This document shows, piece by piece, positions 7,667 to 16,118 of a stretch of 64,000 nt of DNA. Under the pieces are notes generated by a model. That model searched no databases, was not told where the DNA came from, and was given only the letters and a program-made list of their open reading frames with translations. The stretch covers positions 124,001 through 188,000 of the forward strand of contig DATNEW010000001.1 in the NCBI GenBank assembly GCA_035606695.1, given 5' to 3'. The DNA comes from Gemmatimonadaceae bacterium (GTDB lineage: Bacteria; Gemmatimonadota; Gemmatimonadetes; Gemmatimonadales; Gemmatimonadaceae). The stretch's first letter is position 1, and each line of letters starts with the position of its first letter. The translations under genes and the position numbers were made by a program.

Positions 7667-8054
7667 ACCCTCTGCCGCACGGCGGTCGCGGCGCGCCGTG
7701 ACGGCCCTGCGTTCGCTCCTGACGTACCTCGACGAGATCGAGCGTGCGCTGATGCAGCGCGACGCCATGCGCGTGACCGCGCTGCTCCGCAAGCGCACGG
7801 CGACGCATCTCCCGCGGGATGTGCGCGAGGAACTGCTGTTCCTGTCGCGCGCGCCGCGCGACAGTCTGCGTGCGCCGGTGCGCTTCCTGCGGTTTCAGCA
7901 CCGCATGACGATGCTGGCCCACGGCGGCGAAGGCTTACCGACCGCCCAAACGGAATTGTCGCTCGAAGCGCGCGCCTCGGCGGGGACGATTCGCTTGCGC
8001 GACGTCGAAGATCGCCGCACGGCGGCGCACGACGGTGTCGAAGACGACGACTAG
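7659..8054 (+). CDS. Hypothetical protein in the NHEJ operon, 131 aa
   Basis: The GTG at 7659 has GGAGG five bases upstream and overlaps the ligD stop by 8 bases, so translation is coupled to ligD; a TTG at 7647 is open in frame but lies before that ribosome site. The product is helical and Arg-rich (TALRSLLTYLDEIERALMQRDAMRVTALLRKR, then VREELLFLSRAPRDSLRAPVRFLRFQHRM) with an acidic C-terminus (GVEDDD). No family recognised. Its place between two DNA ligase genes suggests a DNA-repair accessory role, but nothing in the sequence proves it. Confidence 0.65.
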   Translation: MAEPSAARRSRRAVTALRSLLTYLDEIERALMQRDAMRVTALLRKRTATHLPRDVREELLFLSRAPRDSLRAPVRFLRFQHRMTMLAHGGEGLPTAQTELSLEARASAGTIRLRDVEDRRTAAHDGVEDDD

Positions 8055-8072
8055 CGGCCGGATGACGCACGC

Positions 8073-9263
8073 GTGACGCTGCCGATCAAGCCGGGATACG
8101 AGCCGATGGAGGCACGCGTCGTCGCCGAGCTGCCGCGCGGCGACGACTGGCAGTACGAGCCCAAATGGGACGGCTTTCGGTGTTTAGCGTTCCGTAATGA
8201 TAAAACCGTTGAACTTCGCTCGAAGTCCGGCCAATCACTGACGCGGTATTTTCCGGAGCTGGTCGAGGCGCTGCGCTCGCTCAAGGCGAAGCGCTTCGTG
8301 GTGGACGGTGAGATCGTGGTGCCCGACGTCGCCGGCCTCTCGTTCGATGCCCTCTTGCAGCGCATTCATCCGGCCGAGAGTCGCGTCACGCGCCTGTCGC
8401 AGGAAACGCCGGCCACGCTGCTCGTGTTCGACCTGCTCGTCGACGCGCGCGGCACCGATCTGACGGACGAGCCGCTCGCTGAACGGCGTGAGCGTCTCGA
8501 GACGTTCGCTCGAGCGAACTTCGCGAAAAACCACAGTATTTCGCTGAGCCCGGCAACGCGGGACTACGCCGAGGCGAAGAAGTGGCTCGCCGGGCAGTCG
8601 GGCACGGACGGCGTGATGGCGAAGCGCACGGACCTCGCGTACGCCACGGGCGAGCGCACCGGGATGGTCAAGATCAAGCGAAAGCGGACCGCAGATTGCG
8701 TCGTGGGCGGTTTTCGCTATGCAACGAAGGGCAAGGTCGTCGGCTCGTTTCTCCTGGGCCTCTACGACGATGATGGGATTCTGCACCATGTCGGCTTCAC
8801 GTCGAGCTTCACCGGGGAGGAGCGCAAGCAATTCACGCCGATCGTGGAGCGATTGCGCGGCGGCGAAGGTTTCACCGGGCGGGCGCCCGGCGGTCCAAGC
8901 CGGTGGTCGACGAAGCGGTCCAGCGAATGGGAAGCGCTCGAACCGTCACTCGTGGTCGAAGTCGAGTACGATCACTTCACGAGCGGACGATTCCGGCACG
9001 GGACCAAGTTTTTGCGCTGGCGTCCGGACAAGGCGCCGAAGCAATGCCGGATGTCTCAAGTCGCGGAGGCGCGACGCGAGGCGAAAAACGGATTGAACGG
9101 GGGGCAACGCGATGCCGAGCGGCGAGGAGTCTCTGGAGGGGCCGCGCGCGGAAAGTCGAACGCGCGCGGGAGGGGGCATACACAACACGCGCGGCAGACG
9201 TCCGCGCGCCGCGGGAGCGGACGCCGCGCTCCCGCCGGCAAGCCTTCCCGCGCCGCAGGGTGA
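8073..9263 (+). CDS. ATP-dependent DNA ligase (LigC-like), with basic tail
   Basis: A second ATP-dependent ligase, 396 residues, GTG start. The catalytic Lys is K31 in YEPKWDGFR; further motifs are FVVDGEIVV, LLVFDLLVDARG, DGVMAKR and VKIKRKRTADCVVGGFR, then an OB fold ending in FRHGTKFLRWRPDKAPKQC. This matches stand-alone LigC/LigD ligase domains of about 330-350 residues. The last ~60 residues are an extra low-complexity Arg/Gly/Ala tail (GGAARGKSNARGRGHTQHAR), probably for nucleic-acid binding. It ends the ku-ligD operon, 18 bases after the small gene. In other bacteria LigC acts as a back-up end-joining or base-excision ligase. Confidence 0.9.
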   Translation: MTLPIKPGYEPMEARVVAELPRGDDWQYEPKWDGFRCLAFRNDKTVELRSKSGQSLTRYFPELVEALRSLKAKRFVVDGEIVVPDVAGLSFDALLQRIHPAESRVTRLSQETPATLLVFDLLVDARGTDLTDEPLAERRERLETFARANFAKNHSISLSPATRDYAEAKKWLAGQSGTDGVMAKRTDLAYATGERTGMVKIKRKRTADCVVGGFRYATKGKVVGSFLLGLYDDDGILHHVGFTSSFTGEERKQFTPIVERLRGGEGFTGRAPGGPSRWSTKRSSEWEALEPSLVVEVEYDHFTSGRFRHGTKFLRWRPDKAPKQCRMSQVAEARREAKNGLNGGQRDAERRGVSGGAARGKSNARGRGHTQHARQTSARRGSGRRAPAGKPSRAAG

Positions 9264-9349
9264 TGATGCCCTGCGGATCGCGGTCGAGACGTTGAGCGCC
9301 GAGCTGTGTTGGTTTTTGTCGACGGACGCGCGGGCGCGCGCCGCCGTGT

Positions 9350-9556
9350 TCACTGATCCGACGACGCGTCGACGGAGATCTTGAGGTTCTCGTTCAGCGA
9401 CGCATCGCCGCTGATGATCGAGCGCCACGACAATTCGGGGCCGTTGCGACGGCCCTTTTCCGTCACCTTCAGCCCATCGGGGCCGATGGCGATCGTGTAC
9501 GTCTTGCCGTCGATTTCGAGCTCGCGCTTGATCGTCTTGTCCAGCTTGGCAGTCAT
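9350..9556 (-). CDS. Small hypothetical protein, 68 aa
   Basis: A compact soluble protein (KLDKTIKRELEIDGKTYTIA, then IGPDGLKVTEKGRRNGPELSW) with the alternating pattern of a small beta domain. GGAGG lies four bases before the ATG, so translation is well supported. The family is not one I can name. It is convergent with the ligase gene and stands alone. Confidence 0.75.
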   Translation of the reverse strand: MTAKLDKTIKRELEIDGKTYTIAIGPDGLKVTEKGRRNGPELSWRSIISGDASLNENLKISVDASSDQ

Positions 9557-9632
9557 CCATCCTCCGGTGATGTGGATTGAAGGCGCTCTCAGGCCGCGGT
9601 GACGCTGCTTCGAGGCTGCTGCGCGGTGGAAA

Positions 9633-10076
9633 CTATCGCCTTGGGGGGCGCAGTTCCATGTAGGTCGAAGCGGACAAGTCCGTGGCCGAAAAACCGAAGC
9701 GTTCGTAGAGACCCTGTGCGTCGCGGGTGAGAAGGGCGAATCGCCTGAGGCCCTGCAGGTCCGGATGCGTCAACACCGCCTCCACCATCCACGAACCCAG
9801 CCCCTGCCCTCGCGCCGATTCCGCGACGATGACGTCCGTGAAATACGCGAAGGTCGACAGATCGGTCACGACGCGGAGGAAGCTCAGTTGTTCCGCGTCC
9901 CGGTAGACGGCGACACACATGGAGTTCTCGATCGCGCGCTCGAGCAACTCCCGGGTCATGGACCAACCCCAGTGCGAGGCGTGCAGCCAGGCCAACACGG
10001 CATTCACGTCGATCCGCGTGCGATCGGTGGACAACAGCAGGTCGCCGCGACGGTCTTCGACGACGCGATCGTTCAT
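9633..10076 (-). CDS. GNAT family N-acetyltransferase
   Basis: A 147-residue GNAT fold. The acetyl-CoA loop is VAESARGQGLGSWMVEAVL (about residues 84-102), followed by FALLTRDAQGLYERFGF, the usual motif B with an aromatic residue near the C-terminus. No signal peptide. The substrate cannot be read from the sequence. The ATG overlaps the stop of the upstream ADOP permease by four bases, so it is the last gene of a GNAT-ADOP-GNAT operon. Confidence 0.9.
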   Translation of the reverse strand: MNDRVVEDRRGDLLLSTDRTRIDVNAVLAWLHASHWGWSMTRELLERAIENSMCVAVYRDAEQLSFLRVVTDLSTFAYFTDVIVAESARGQGLGSWMVEAVLTHPDLQGLRRFALLTRDAQGLYERFGFSATDLSASTYMELRPPRR

Positions 10077-12532
10077 TCGGAGCGAAGGGACTCTACAGGG
10101 TCGATGCGCGTTGCGCGGAGTGCGGGGATGAGCGCGGAGACGACCGCGACGACAAACAGAATCACCGCGACCGCGGCAAAGAGCGGCGCACTGTACTCGT
10201 CGTCTTCGAAGATGAAGGCATGCAGCCAGCTGGCCGTGTCCTTGGTGAGATAAAGCCCCACCGCGACGCCGGTGAGCGCGACGACGTTGCCTTCGCGCAG
10301 CACGGCGTAAAGAATGTTCTGCGTGGTCGCACCGAGCGCGATGCGGACCCCGAGCTCGCGCGTGCGTTCGACGACGGAGTGCGCGACGATGCCGTAGATC
10401 CCGAGCGCAGCCAGCGCGACGCCAAGTACCGCGAAGGTGATGAAGACCGAGGCGACGAAGTCGTGGCGCTCGCGCTCGCGGCGGATGCCCAACTCTTCCT
10501 CGCGCGACTCCGTCTCGACGTAGCGCGTGAGACCATTCGGGATCAGGTACCGCTTGAGCGCGACCGGTGTCCGATCAGAACTGCCGGACGTACGCACCAA
10601 TACCTCGACGCCTTCATACGACCAGCGTGCGTGCACTACGAGGCTGTCGTTCGTCGTCGCTACACGATAGATGTCTCCGACTTTGCTCGACCGCGGCATT
10701 TGCCGGTACATGATCAATTTGTCGAGATCATCGACGTTCGGCACGACGCCCACGATGCGCAGCCACGGTGCTTGCGTCTCGAATGCGCCGAGCTTGATCT
10801 GCTTGCCGACGGGATCCGCACCTGGAAACAATCCGTGTGCCGTGTGCTCGTCGATGATTACCTCGCTGACGGCAGCTGCCCCATCGAGGAAGTCCCGCCC
10901 GCGCGTCACGCGCAGGCCGAGCGTGCGGAAGTAGTTCGGCGTGACGACTTTGTAGCTCAGCAACAGCGTCGGGAGCTCGCGTGGCGATGGACCGTGCTCG
11001 TCGACCGTGATCGCGCGCTTTTCTGGTGCCGCTGGGGTCCACATCGCGACGGCGGCGAGATCCGGAAGGCTCTGCAGTCGCGCAGTGACGTCGTTCGTGA
11101 ACGGAAGAAGACGAATGCTGGTGTCCTTCTGCGGCGCGCGCATGTACAGCATCGCGATAGAAAGCGGCCGAGGGTCGTATCCCACATCGAGCGACCGCAC
11201 TTCGACCGCCGTGCGCGCGACGAGCGACGCACCGCTCAGCAGTGCGAGCGCCAACGCAATCTCCGCGGCGACCATGATGCCGTACTGCCGCCGGTTGCGT
11301 TTGAGCGCGCCGGTTCCCGCGCTCGATTTCAGTAGCGTATTCGGGTCCACACGCGACACGCGAATGGCCGGGACGAGACCAATCAGCAGCACCGTGACGC
11401 ATGCAACGACAATCGCAAACGCGAATACTCGCCAACTGATCTGCGGACGAACGACGTAATCGGCGATGCTCGGCGGGACGCTCGACTGCAGGATGTGCAC
11501 GCCCCAAAACGTGAGCAGCACACCCGCCATGAGACCCGCCAACGCCAGCAACGCACTCTCGACCAGAAGCTGCAGGATGATGTCGGCGCGCGACGCGCCG
11601 AGGGCGGCGCGCACGGCAAGCTCGCGCGCACGGCCGATGCCGCGCGCGAGTTGCAAGTTCGCGAGATTCGCGCACGCGACGAGCAGCACGGCGAGAACCG
11701 CGGCGGCGAGCGCCAGGTGAAAGGCCTGAGGAGCGAACTGTGATTTGATCGCCTGCTTGAATTGGACGCGCGCGCCCGTGGGCGCCTCGCCGGCGAGCGT
11801 CGCGAACCGCAGCGAGAGAACTGCCGCGGCTTGCTGAGCTTGTTCCACCGAAATGCCGTGGCGGACGCGGATGAGGTTTCCGGCAAGCGGTGATGGTGTC
11901 GTCACCGACACGACACCGGTGTTTCGCATCCCCGGAATGGTGTTGTTGCCGATGATGCCGATGACCGGGCGGTGCTCGCCGTCGATCAAGAGGCGCGCGC
12001 CGATCGGGAACGCCGAGTCGGGACTCAGCGCCGCGGCGAAACGCTCAGTGATGATGACCGGGCGCGCGGCGTCAGTTTCATCCTCGGTGACGAACAGCCG
12101 GCCGCGTTTCGCGCGGGTGCCGAGCATCGTGAATAAATCGGGCGACACCTGCATGACGGACGACTTCGCGTAGTGTTCGCCGAATTCAACGCCTGACGCC
12201 AGACCATTCTCGACGCCCACGTGGGCGTCGGCTTCGACGACCGGTGATGATCGCAGCAGCTGGCTCCGGCCGCGATCGTCGAGATGTCCGTGAATGTCGC
12301 CCCAGTAGATGACCGAGTAGAGCTGGCCGGGCTCGCGCGCGTCGAGATTGGGCCGGATCATCGCATCGAGCACGCTGTACATCGTCGTGTTCAGCGCGAT
12401 CGCGAGCGCGAGCGACAGGATCGCGACGACAGTAAAGCCCGGCTGGCGCGCGAACGATCGAACCGCGAGCCGAACGTCTTGGCGAGACAGGCGCATGGGA
12501 CTGAAGATGCGCGCGTTCCAACCAATTGTCAT
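10073..12532 (-). CDS. ADOP-type ABC permease (FtsX/MacB-like), complete
   Basis: 819 residues with two duplicated FtsX units, the hallmark of ADOP permeases. First TM near residues 33-55 (VVAILSLALAIALNTTMYSV), then a MacB-PCD-like periplasmic domain, TMs around 270-400 with the conserved LLVACANLANLQLARGIGRARELAVRAALGASR, a second periplasmic domain and three C-terminal TMs (VALAALGIYGIVAHSVVERTRELGVRIALGA), ending RIDPVESLRSE. Unlike the copy at 1-893 it lacks the long soluble prefix and has no PadR neighbour. It starts one base after the stop of an upstream GNAT gene and overlaps a second GNAT gene downstream. A start at the Met 12 codons further in (MRLSRQDVR) is possible. Confidence 0.92.
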   Translation of the reverse strand: MTIGWNARIFSPMRLSRQDVRLAVRSFARQPGFTVVAILSLALAIALNTTMYSVLDAMIRPNLDAREPGQLYSVIYWGDIHGHLDDRGRSQLLRSSPVVEADAHVGVENGLASGVEFGEHYAKSSVMQVSPDLFTMLGTRAKRGRLFVTEDETDAARPVIITERFAAALSPDSAFPIGARLLIDGEHRPVIGIIGNNTIPGMRNTGVVSVTTPSPLAGNLIRVRHGISVEQAQQAAAVLSLRFATLAGEAPTGARVQFKQAIKSQFAPQAFHLALAAAVLAVLLVACANLANLQLARGIGRARELAVRAALGASRADIILQLLVESALLALAGLMAGVLLTFWGVHILQSSVPPSIADYVVRPQISWRVFAFAIVVACVTVLLIGLVPAIRVSRVDPNTLLKSSAGTGALKRNRRQYGIMVAAEIALALALLSGASLVARTAVEVRSLDVGYDPRPLSIAMLYMRAPQKDTSIRLLPFTNDVTARLQSLPDLAAVAMWTPAAPEKRAITVDEHGPSPRELPTLLLSYKVVTPNYFRTLGLRVTRGRDFLDGAAAVSEVIIDEHTAHGLFPGADPVGKQIKLGAFETQAPWLRIVGVVPNVDDLDKLIMYRQMPRSSKVGDIYRVATTNDSLVVHARWSYEGVEVLVRTSGSSDRTPVALKRYLIPNGLTRYVETESREEELGIRRERERHDFVASVFITFAVLGVALAALGIYGIVAHSVVERTRELGVRIALGATTQNILYAVLREGNVVALTGVAVGLYLTKDTASWLHAFIFEDDEYSAPLFAAVAVILFVVAVVSALIPALRATRIDPVESLRSE

Positions 12533-12533
12533 C

Positions 12534-13013
12534 TCAGGGGAGCATGTCCTTCAGCAACATGCGATCGGCAGCCGCGAAGCCGTTGCGCAGATAGAGCGGG
12601 CGGCTCTCATCCGACGGCCAGAGAAACACGCTGCCGACGTGAAAGCGGCGGCATTCGTCGAGGGCGGCGGACAAGAGCAGGCTTCCACCACCGGTATTAC
12701 GGTGCGCCGGCTCGACATAGAAGTTCGAGATGTATCCGTAGAGCTCCGACTCGACCCCGGGGTTCGGGATCTTCTCGATCATCTGCAGCCAGATGTTGCC
12801 GATCGGCTTTCCCTCGTCCTCGAGCAGCCAGACGCGCCAACGCGAATCGGCGCCGAGGCGGGGGCGCATCCATTGGGCGGTACGTGCGACGAAATCGTTT
12901 TCGGGCTCGGTCGCCGAATGCCGCCGCGAGCGAAACGCGTAACGAAAGCGTGACAGCACGGGGGCGTCATCCGGGGTAGCGCGGCGAACGGCGCGAGACT
13001 TTGGCGGATTCAT
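12534..13013 (-). CDS. GNAT family N-acetyltransferase
   Basis: 159 residues with GNAT features: RRATPDDAPVLSRFRYAF at the N-terminus, YISNFYVEPAHRNTGGGSLLLSAALDEC as the acetyl-CoA-binding strand and loop, and LWPSDESRPLYLRNGF as the C-terminal motif. The loop reads RNTGGGS, a variant of the Q/R-x-x-G-x-G/A consensus. Substrate unknown. First gene of the GNAT-ADOP-GNAT operon, separated from the permease by one base. Divergent from the peroxiredoxin gene. Confidence 0.88.
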   Translation of the reverse strand: MNPPKSRAVRRATPDDAPVLSRFRYAFRSRRHSATEPENDFVARTAQWMRPRLGADSRWRVWLLEDEGKPIGNIWLQMIEKIPNPGVESELYGYISNFYVEPAHRNTGGGSLLLSAALDECRRFHVGSVFLWPSDESRPLYLRNGFAAADRMLLKDMLP

Positions 13014-13063
13014 TGTAGCTTATGTTCGGCTGGTCCTCCCCGTCTCTGCAACTGAGGTACATC

Positions 13064-13645
13064 ATGCATTCGCTCATCCGCACGGCCTTCCGCTCGGCGG
13101 TCGCGCTGTCACTCGTCGCCGGCGTTCGCGCCGGTGCGCAGACTCAAGCCGGCCAGGCCGCTGCCGCCATGCCGGCAATCGGACAGGCCGCGCCGGATTT
13201 CTCGGCGACCGCAACCGACTCGACCGGCAAAGCGATTCCGGTCTCGCTCTCCGCACTGCACGGCAAGGTCGTCGTCCTCGCGTTCTATCCGCTCGATCGC
13301 TCCGGCGGATGTACCGCCGAGCTCTCGAAGTTCCGCGATGACTACAAGTCGTTGTTCGGTGAGGGCGTCGTCGTCCTGCCCGCGTCGGTCGACAGCCTCG
13401 GCTCACACGCCAGCTGGGCGAAGGATGCGCACTTTCCGTTCGCCATGATCGCCGACACGAAGAGCGAGCTCGCCACGAAGTTCGGCTCGCAGAGTCCGAA
13501 CCCGGCGCGTCCGTACTTCCGTCGCACCGTGTTCGTGATCGGCAAGGACGGCAAGATCGCGTACACCGACGGACGCTTCAATCCGCTCGCTCAGGACGGC
13601 TACGACAAGCTGGCCGCGGAGATCAAGAAGGCGAAAGGCGAGTGA
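13064..13645 (+). CDS. Exported peroxiredoxin (AhpC/TSA family)
   Basis: 193 residues beginning with a signal peptide (MHSLIRTAFRSAVALSLVAGVRAGAQ). The mature part is a thioredoxin-fold peroxiredoxin: IGQAAPDFSATATDSTG, then VVVLAFYPLDRSGGCTAELSKFRDDY with the peroxidatic Cys at residue 83. The usual PxxxTxxC motif reads PLDRSGGC, with Ser replacing Thr. It would reduce hydroperoxides in the periplasm; the thiol donor is not visible. The ATG at 13064 is preferred over the upstream in-frame start at 13022 because it places the signal peptide at the N-terminus. Confidence 0.9.
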   Translation: MHSLIRTAFRSAVALSLVAGVRAGAQTQAGQAAAAMPAIGQAAPDFSATATDSTGKAIPVSLSALHGKVVVLAFYPLDRSGGCTAELSKFRDDYKSLFGEGVVVLPASVDSLGSHASWAKDAHFPFAMIADTKSELATKFGSQSPNPARPYFRRTVFVIGKDGKIAYTDGRFNPLAQDGYDKLAAEIKKAKGE

Positions 13646-13669
13646 TGCACCAGCCGGGATCGCGACGCA

Positions 13670-15448
13670 TCACGCGTCGCGATCCCGGCGAGCGAGCACT
13701 TTCTTTCCACGAATGGTCGTGCCCTTGAGTGCCCGAATGACGTCGTCCGCGGCGTCGTCGGGCACTTCGACCAATGAAAACCGATCGGCGATCTCGATTG
13801 CGCCAATCGATCGCGAGTCGATGCCGGCTTCATTCGCGATCGCGCCGACGAGGTCCGCCGGACGCACGCCCGAGTTGCGGCCGAGCGCGACGAACACGCG
13901 CGCCACGTCACCGCCGGCGCTTCGCTCACCGCGCACACGACCGCGGCGCGGCCGCTCCTCTCGCTCGCCGCGTCGTTCTTCACGAGGCGCACGCGTCGCA
14001 CGATCGCCGCGTGGCGCCTCACGATCACGATCGCGCCGCGGCCGCTCGTCTCGACGCGGGACGAACGCGTTTGGAATTTCCTCATCGTTCGTCTCGGCGG
14101 GTTCGCCGGCTTCGTCCGCCAGCTTCACCGCCGCGGCCGCGACGTCGAGCACGTCGTACTCTTCAGCAAGCGACTCGACGACGCTGCGATAGCCATCCAG
14201 TTCGCCGCCGACGAGCAATTCCTCGAGCGATGAGCGCGTCAGCTCCATGCGCCGCGCACGCAGGTCGGTGACGGTCGGCACCGATTCGATCGAGATCTTG
14301 CGCTTGGTCAGCTGCTCGATGTTGCGAAGCAGCCGATGCTCGCGCGCTTCGGCGAGCGTGATCGCGACGCCTTCACGACCGGCTCGTCCAGTGCGTCCGG
14401 TGCGATGCACGTACGCATCGGGCGACGAGGGCACGTCGAAGTTCACGACGTGCGAGACGTGCTCGATGTCGAGTCCGCGCGCCGCGACGTCGGTCGCGAC
14501 GAGGAGCTCCGACGTGCCATCGCGAAAGCGGCGCATCACACGATCGCGCTGCTCCTGCGACAAGCCGCCGTGCAACGCCTCGGCGCGATATCCCCGGCCG
14601 CCGAGGGTTTCGGTGAGCTCGTCGACTTCGGTGCGCGTGCGACAGAACACGATGGCCGACGTCGGCGCTTCCATGTCGAGAACGCGCGCGAGCGCCGGTA
14701 CCTTGTGCCGGCGTTGCACGACGTATGCGACTTCTCTCACTCGCGGGGCTTCGCCGGGCGCGACGCGCTCGCGCGCGATCGTGACCAGCTCCGGCTCCTT
14801 GAGATGCCGGCTGGCAATCGCGCGAATCGCCGGCGCCATCGTGGCCGAGAAGAGCGCGGTCTGCCGCACCTCGGGCAGCTCGCCCAGGATCGCATCGAGG
14901 TCCTCGGCGAATCCCATGTCGAGCATCTCGTCGGCTTCGTCGAGCACGACCATCTGCACCGCGTCCAGGCGCAGGGTGCGCCGACGAATGTGGTCGAGCG
15001 CGCGGCCGGGTGTGGCGACGACGACGTCGACGCCGCGCTTGAGCGCGCGCAACTGTTGCTGCATTGCCTGACCGCCGTAGATGGGCAATACGCGAATGCC
15101 GAGCTGACGCCCGTATTTGTGCACCGCTTCGGCGACTTGCATCGCGAGCTCGCGCGTGGGCACGAGGATGAGTCCACGCACCGCGGGTTCATCGCCGTCG
15201 AATCGTCCAATGCGATGCAGCAGCGGCAGGGCGAATGCGGCGGTCTTCCCGGTTCCGGTCGCGGCCTGGCCGAGCACGTCGCGGCCGGCGATGAGTGGCG
15301 GAATTGCTTCGCGCTGAATGTCGGTGGGTTCTTCGTAGCCGAGCGAGGCGACGGCGGCGACGAGCGCGGGATCGAGTCCGAGACTGAGGAATGCCCCGTC
15401 GGCGGTCGAGTCGGGCGAATTATCGGAGCTGCTGGTGGTGTCGTTCAT
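13670..15448 (-). CDS. DEAD-box ATP-dependent RNA helicase
   Basis: 592 residues with all DEAD-box motifs in order: Q motif and EEPTDIQREAIPPLI, Walker A AATGTGKT, PTRELAMQVAEA, DEAD in VVLDEADEMLDMGF, SAT in LFSATMAPAI, and ARGLDIEHVSHV / HRTGRTGRAGREG in the second RecA domain. Then comes an acidic linker, an Arg/Glu-rich low-complexity stretch (about residues 465-510) and a C-terminal DbpA-type RNA-binding domain (VFVALGRNSGVRPADLVGAIANE ... IRGKKVLARRD). This is the layout of DeaD/CsdA, which acts on ribosome assembly and mRNA structure. The frame is open upstream to 15559 but MNDTT at 15448 gives the natural start. Confidence 0.95.
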   Translation of the reverse strand: MNDTTSSSDNSPDSTADGAFLSLGLDPALVAAVASLGYEEPTDIQREAIPPLIAGRDVLGQAATGTGKTAAFALPLLHRIGRFDGDEPAVRGLILVPTRELAMQVAEAVHKYGRQLGIRVLPIYGGQAMQQQLRALKRGVDVVVATPGRALDHIRRRTLRLDAVQMVVLDEADEMLDMGFAEDLDAILGELPEVRQTALFSATMAPAIRAIASRHLKEPELVTIARERVAPGEAPRVREVAYVVQRRHKVPALARVLDMEAPTSAIVFCRTRTEVDELTETLGGRGYRAEALHGGLSQEQRDRVMRRFRDGTSELLVATDVAARGLDIEHVSHVVNFDVPSSPDAYVHRTGRTGRAGREGVAITLAEAREHRLLRNIEQLTKRKISIESVPTVTDLRARRMELTRSSLEELLVGGELDGYRSVVESLAEEYDVLDVAAAAVKLADEAGEPAETNDEEIPNAFVPRRDERPRRDRDREAPRGDRATRAPREERRGEREERPRRGRVRGERSAGGDVARVFVALGRNSGVRPADLVGAIANEAGIDSRSIGAIEIADRFSLVEVPDDAADDVIRALKGTTIRGKKVLARRDRDA

Positions 15449-15576
15449 GATGAATCTTAGCGTATGCAGCGGCCTGGGCCGCACGAGCGTGCGTCCATCT
15501 CTTGCAAGTACAGCGCGAGAAGACAGTTCAGTGCAAGAGGGCCAAAGTAGAACTTCCAATCCGAACGGAGATTAGC

Positions 15577-15990
15577 ATGCGAGCACGTTCATTGTGGGTT
15601 GCGGCGGTCGTGATGGGCGCGTTTGCGCTGCCGCTGCACGCGCAGGACACGACCGGCAAGAAGCCTGGCGGTCTCAACAAGGTCGCGCACGACGTGAGCA
15701 GCACGGTGAAGAAGGCCGGCCGCGACACCAAGGCCGAAGTGCATCGCGACGCGTCGAAAGCGCATGATGCGCTGACGACTGCCGGCAACGACACGAAGAC
15801 CGCGGCTGGGAACGCCACGGGGGTTCACAAGGTCGGCGGCGACGTCGGGAAAGCGGCCAAGTCCGTCAGCAGCGCGAGCAAGACGACCGGCCGGAAAGTG
15901 AAGCACAGCGTCAAGAAAGCGTCGTCAGCGGCACACGACAGTCTGACCAAGGCGGGAAAGAGCGCGAAGGAGCAGGCGAAGAAGCCGTAA
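15577..15990 (+). CDS. Exported Lys/Ala-rich low-complexity protein
   Basis: 137 residues: a signal peptide (MRARSLWVAAVVMGAFALPLHAQD) followed by a strongly biased Lys, Ala, Ser, Thr, Asp sequence with repeated KA, DTK and KKAS words (VAHDVSSTVKKAGRDTKAEV, SVKKASSAAHDSLTKAGKSA). The pattern resembles histone H1 C-tails and LEA-type proteins, probably disordered or helical. CGGAG precedes the ATG. Function unknown; an envelope or stress-protective role is only a guess from composition. Confidence 0.75.
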   Translation: MRARSLWVAAVVMGAFALPLHAQDTTGKKPGGLNKVAHDVSSTVKKAGRDTKAEVHRDASKAHDALTTAGNDTKTAAGNATGVHKVGGDVGKAAKSVSSASKTTGRKVKHSVKKASSAAHDSLTKAGKSAKEQAKKP

Positions 15991-16005
15991 GCAAGAACAG
16001 CAGGA

Positions 16006-16059
16006 CCTCGGCGTCTTCGGCGCCGAGGATCGCGGAGTTGGGCGCGCCCCAACTCCGCG
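16006..16059. terminator. Two adjacent strong hairpins
   Basis: First stem CCTCGGCG (16006-16013) with CGCCGAGG (16021-16028). Second stem CGCGGAGTTGGG (16031-16042), loop CGCGC, CCCAACTCCGCG (16048-16059), a perfect 12-bp stem. They follow the gene ending at 15990 and precede the next start, as expected for a transcription terminator, though without a U-tract. Confidence 0.6.
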
Positions 16060-16118
16060 GTTGCGGCGCGCGGTGTTGCTCGTCACACTATCTGTCGGGT
16101 AGCGCCCAGGAGATGGTC

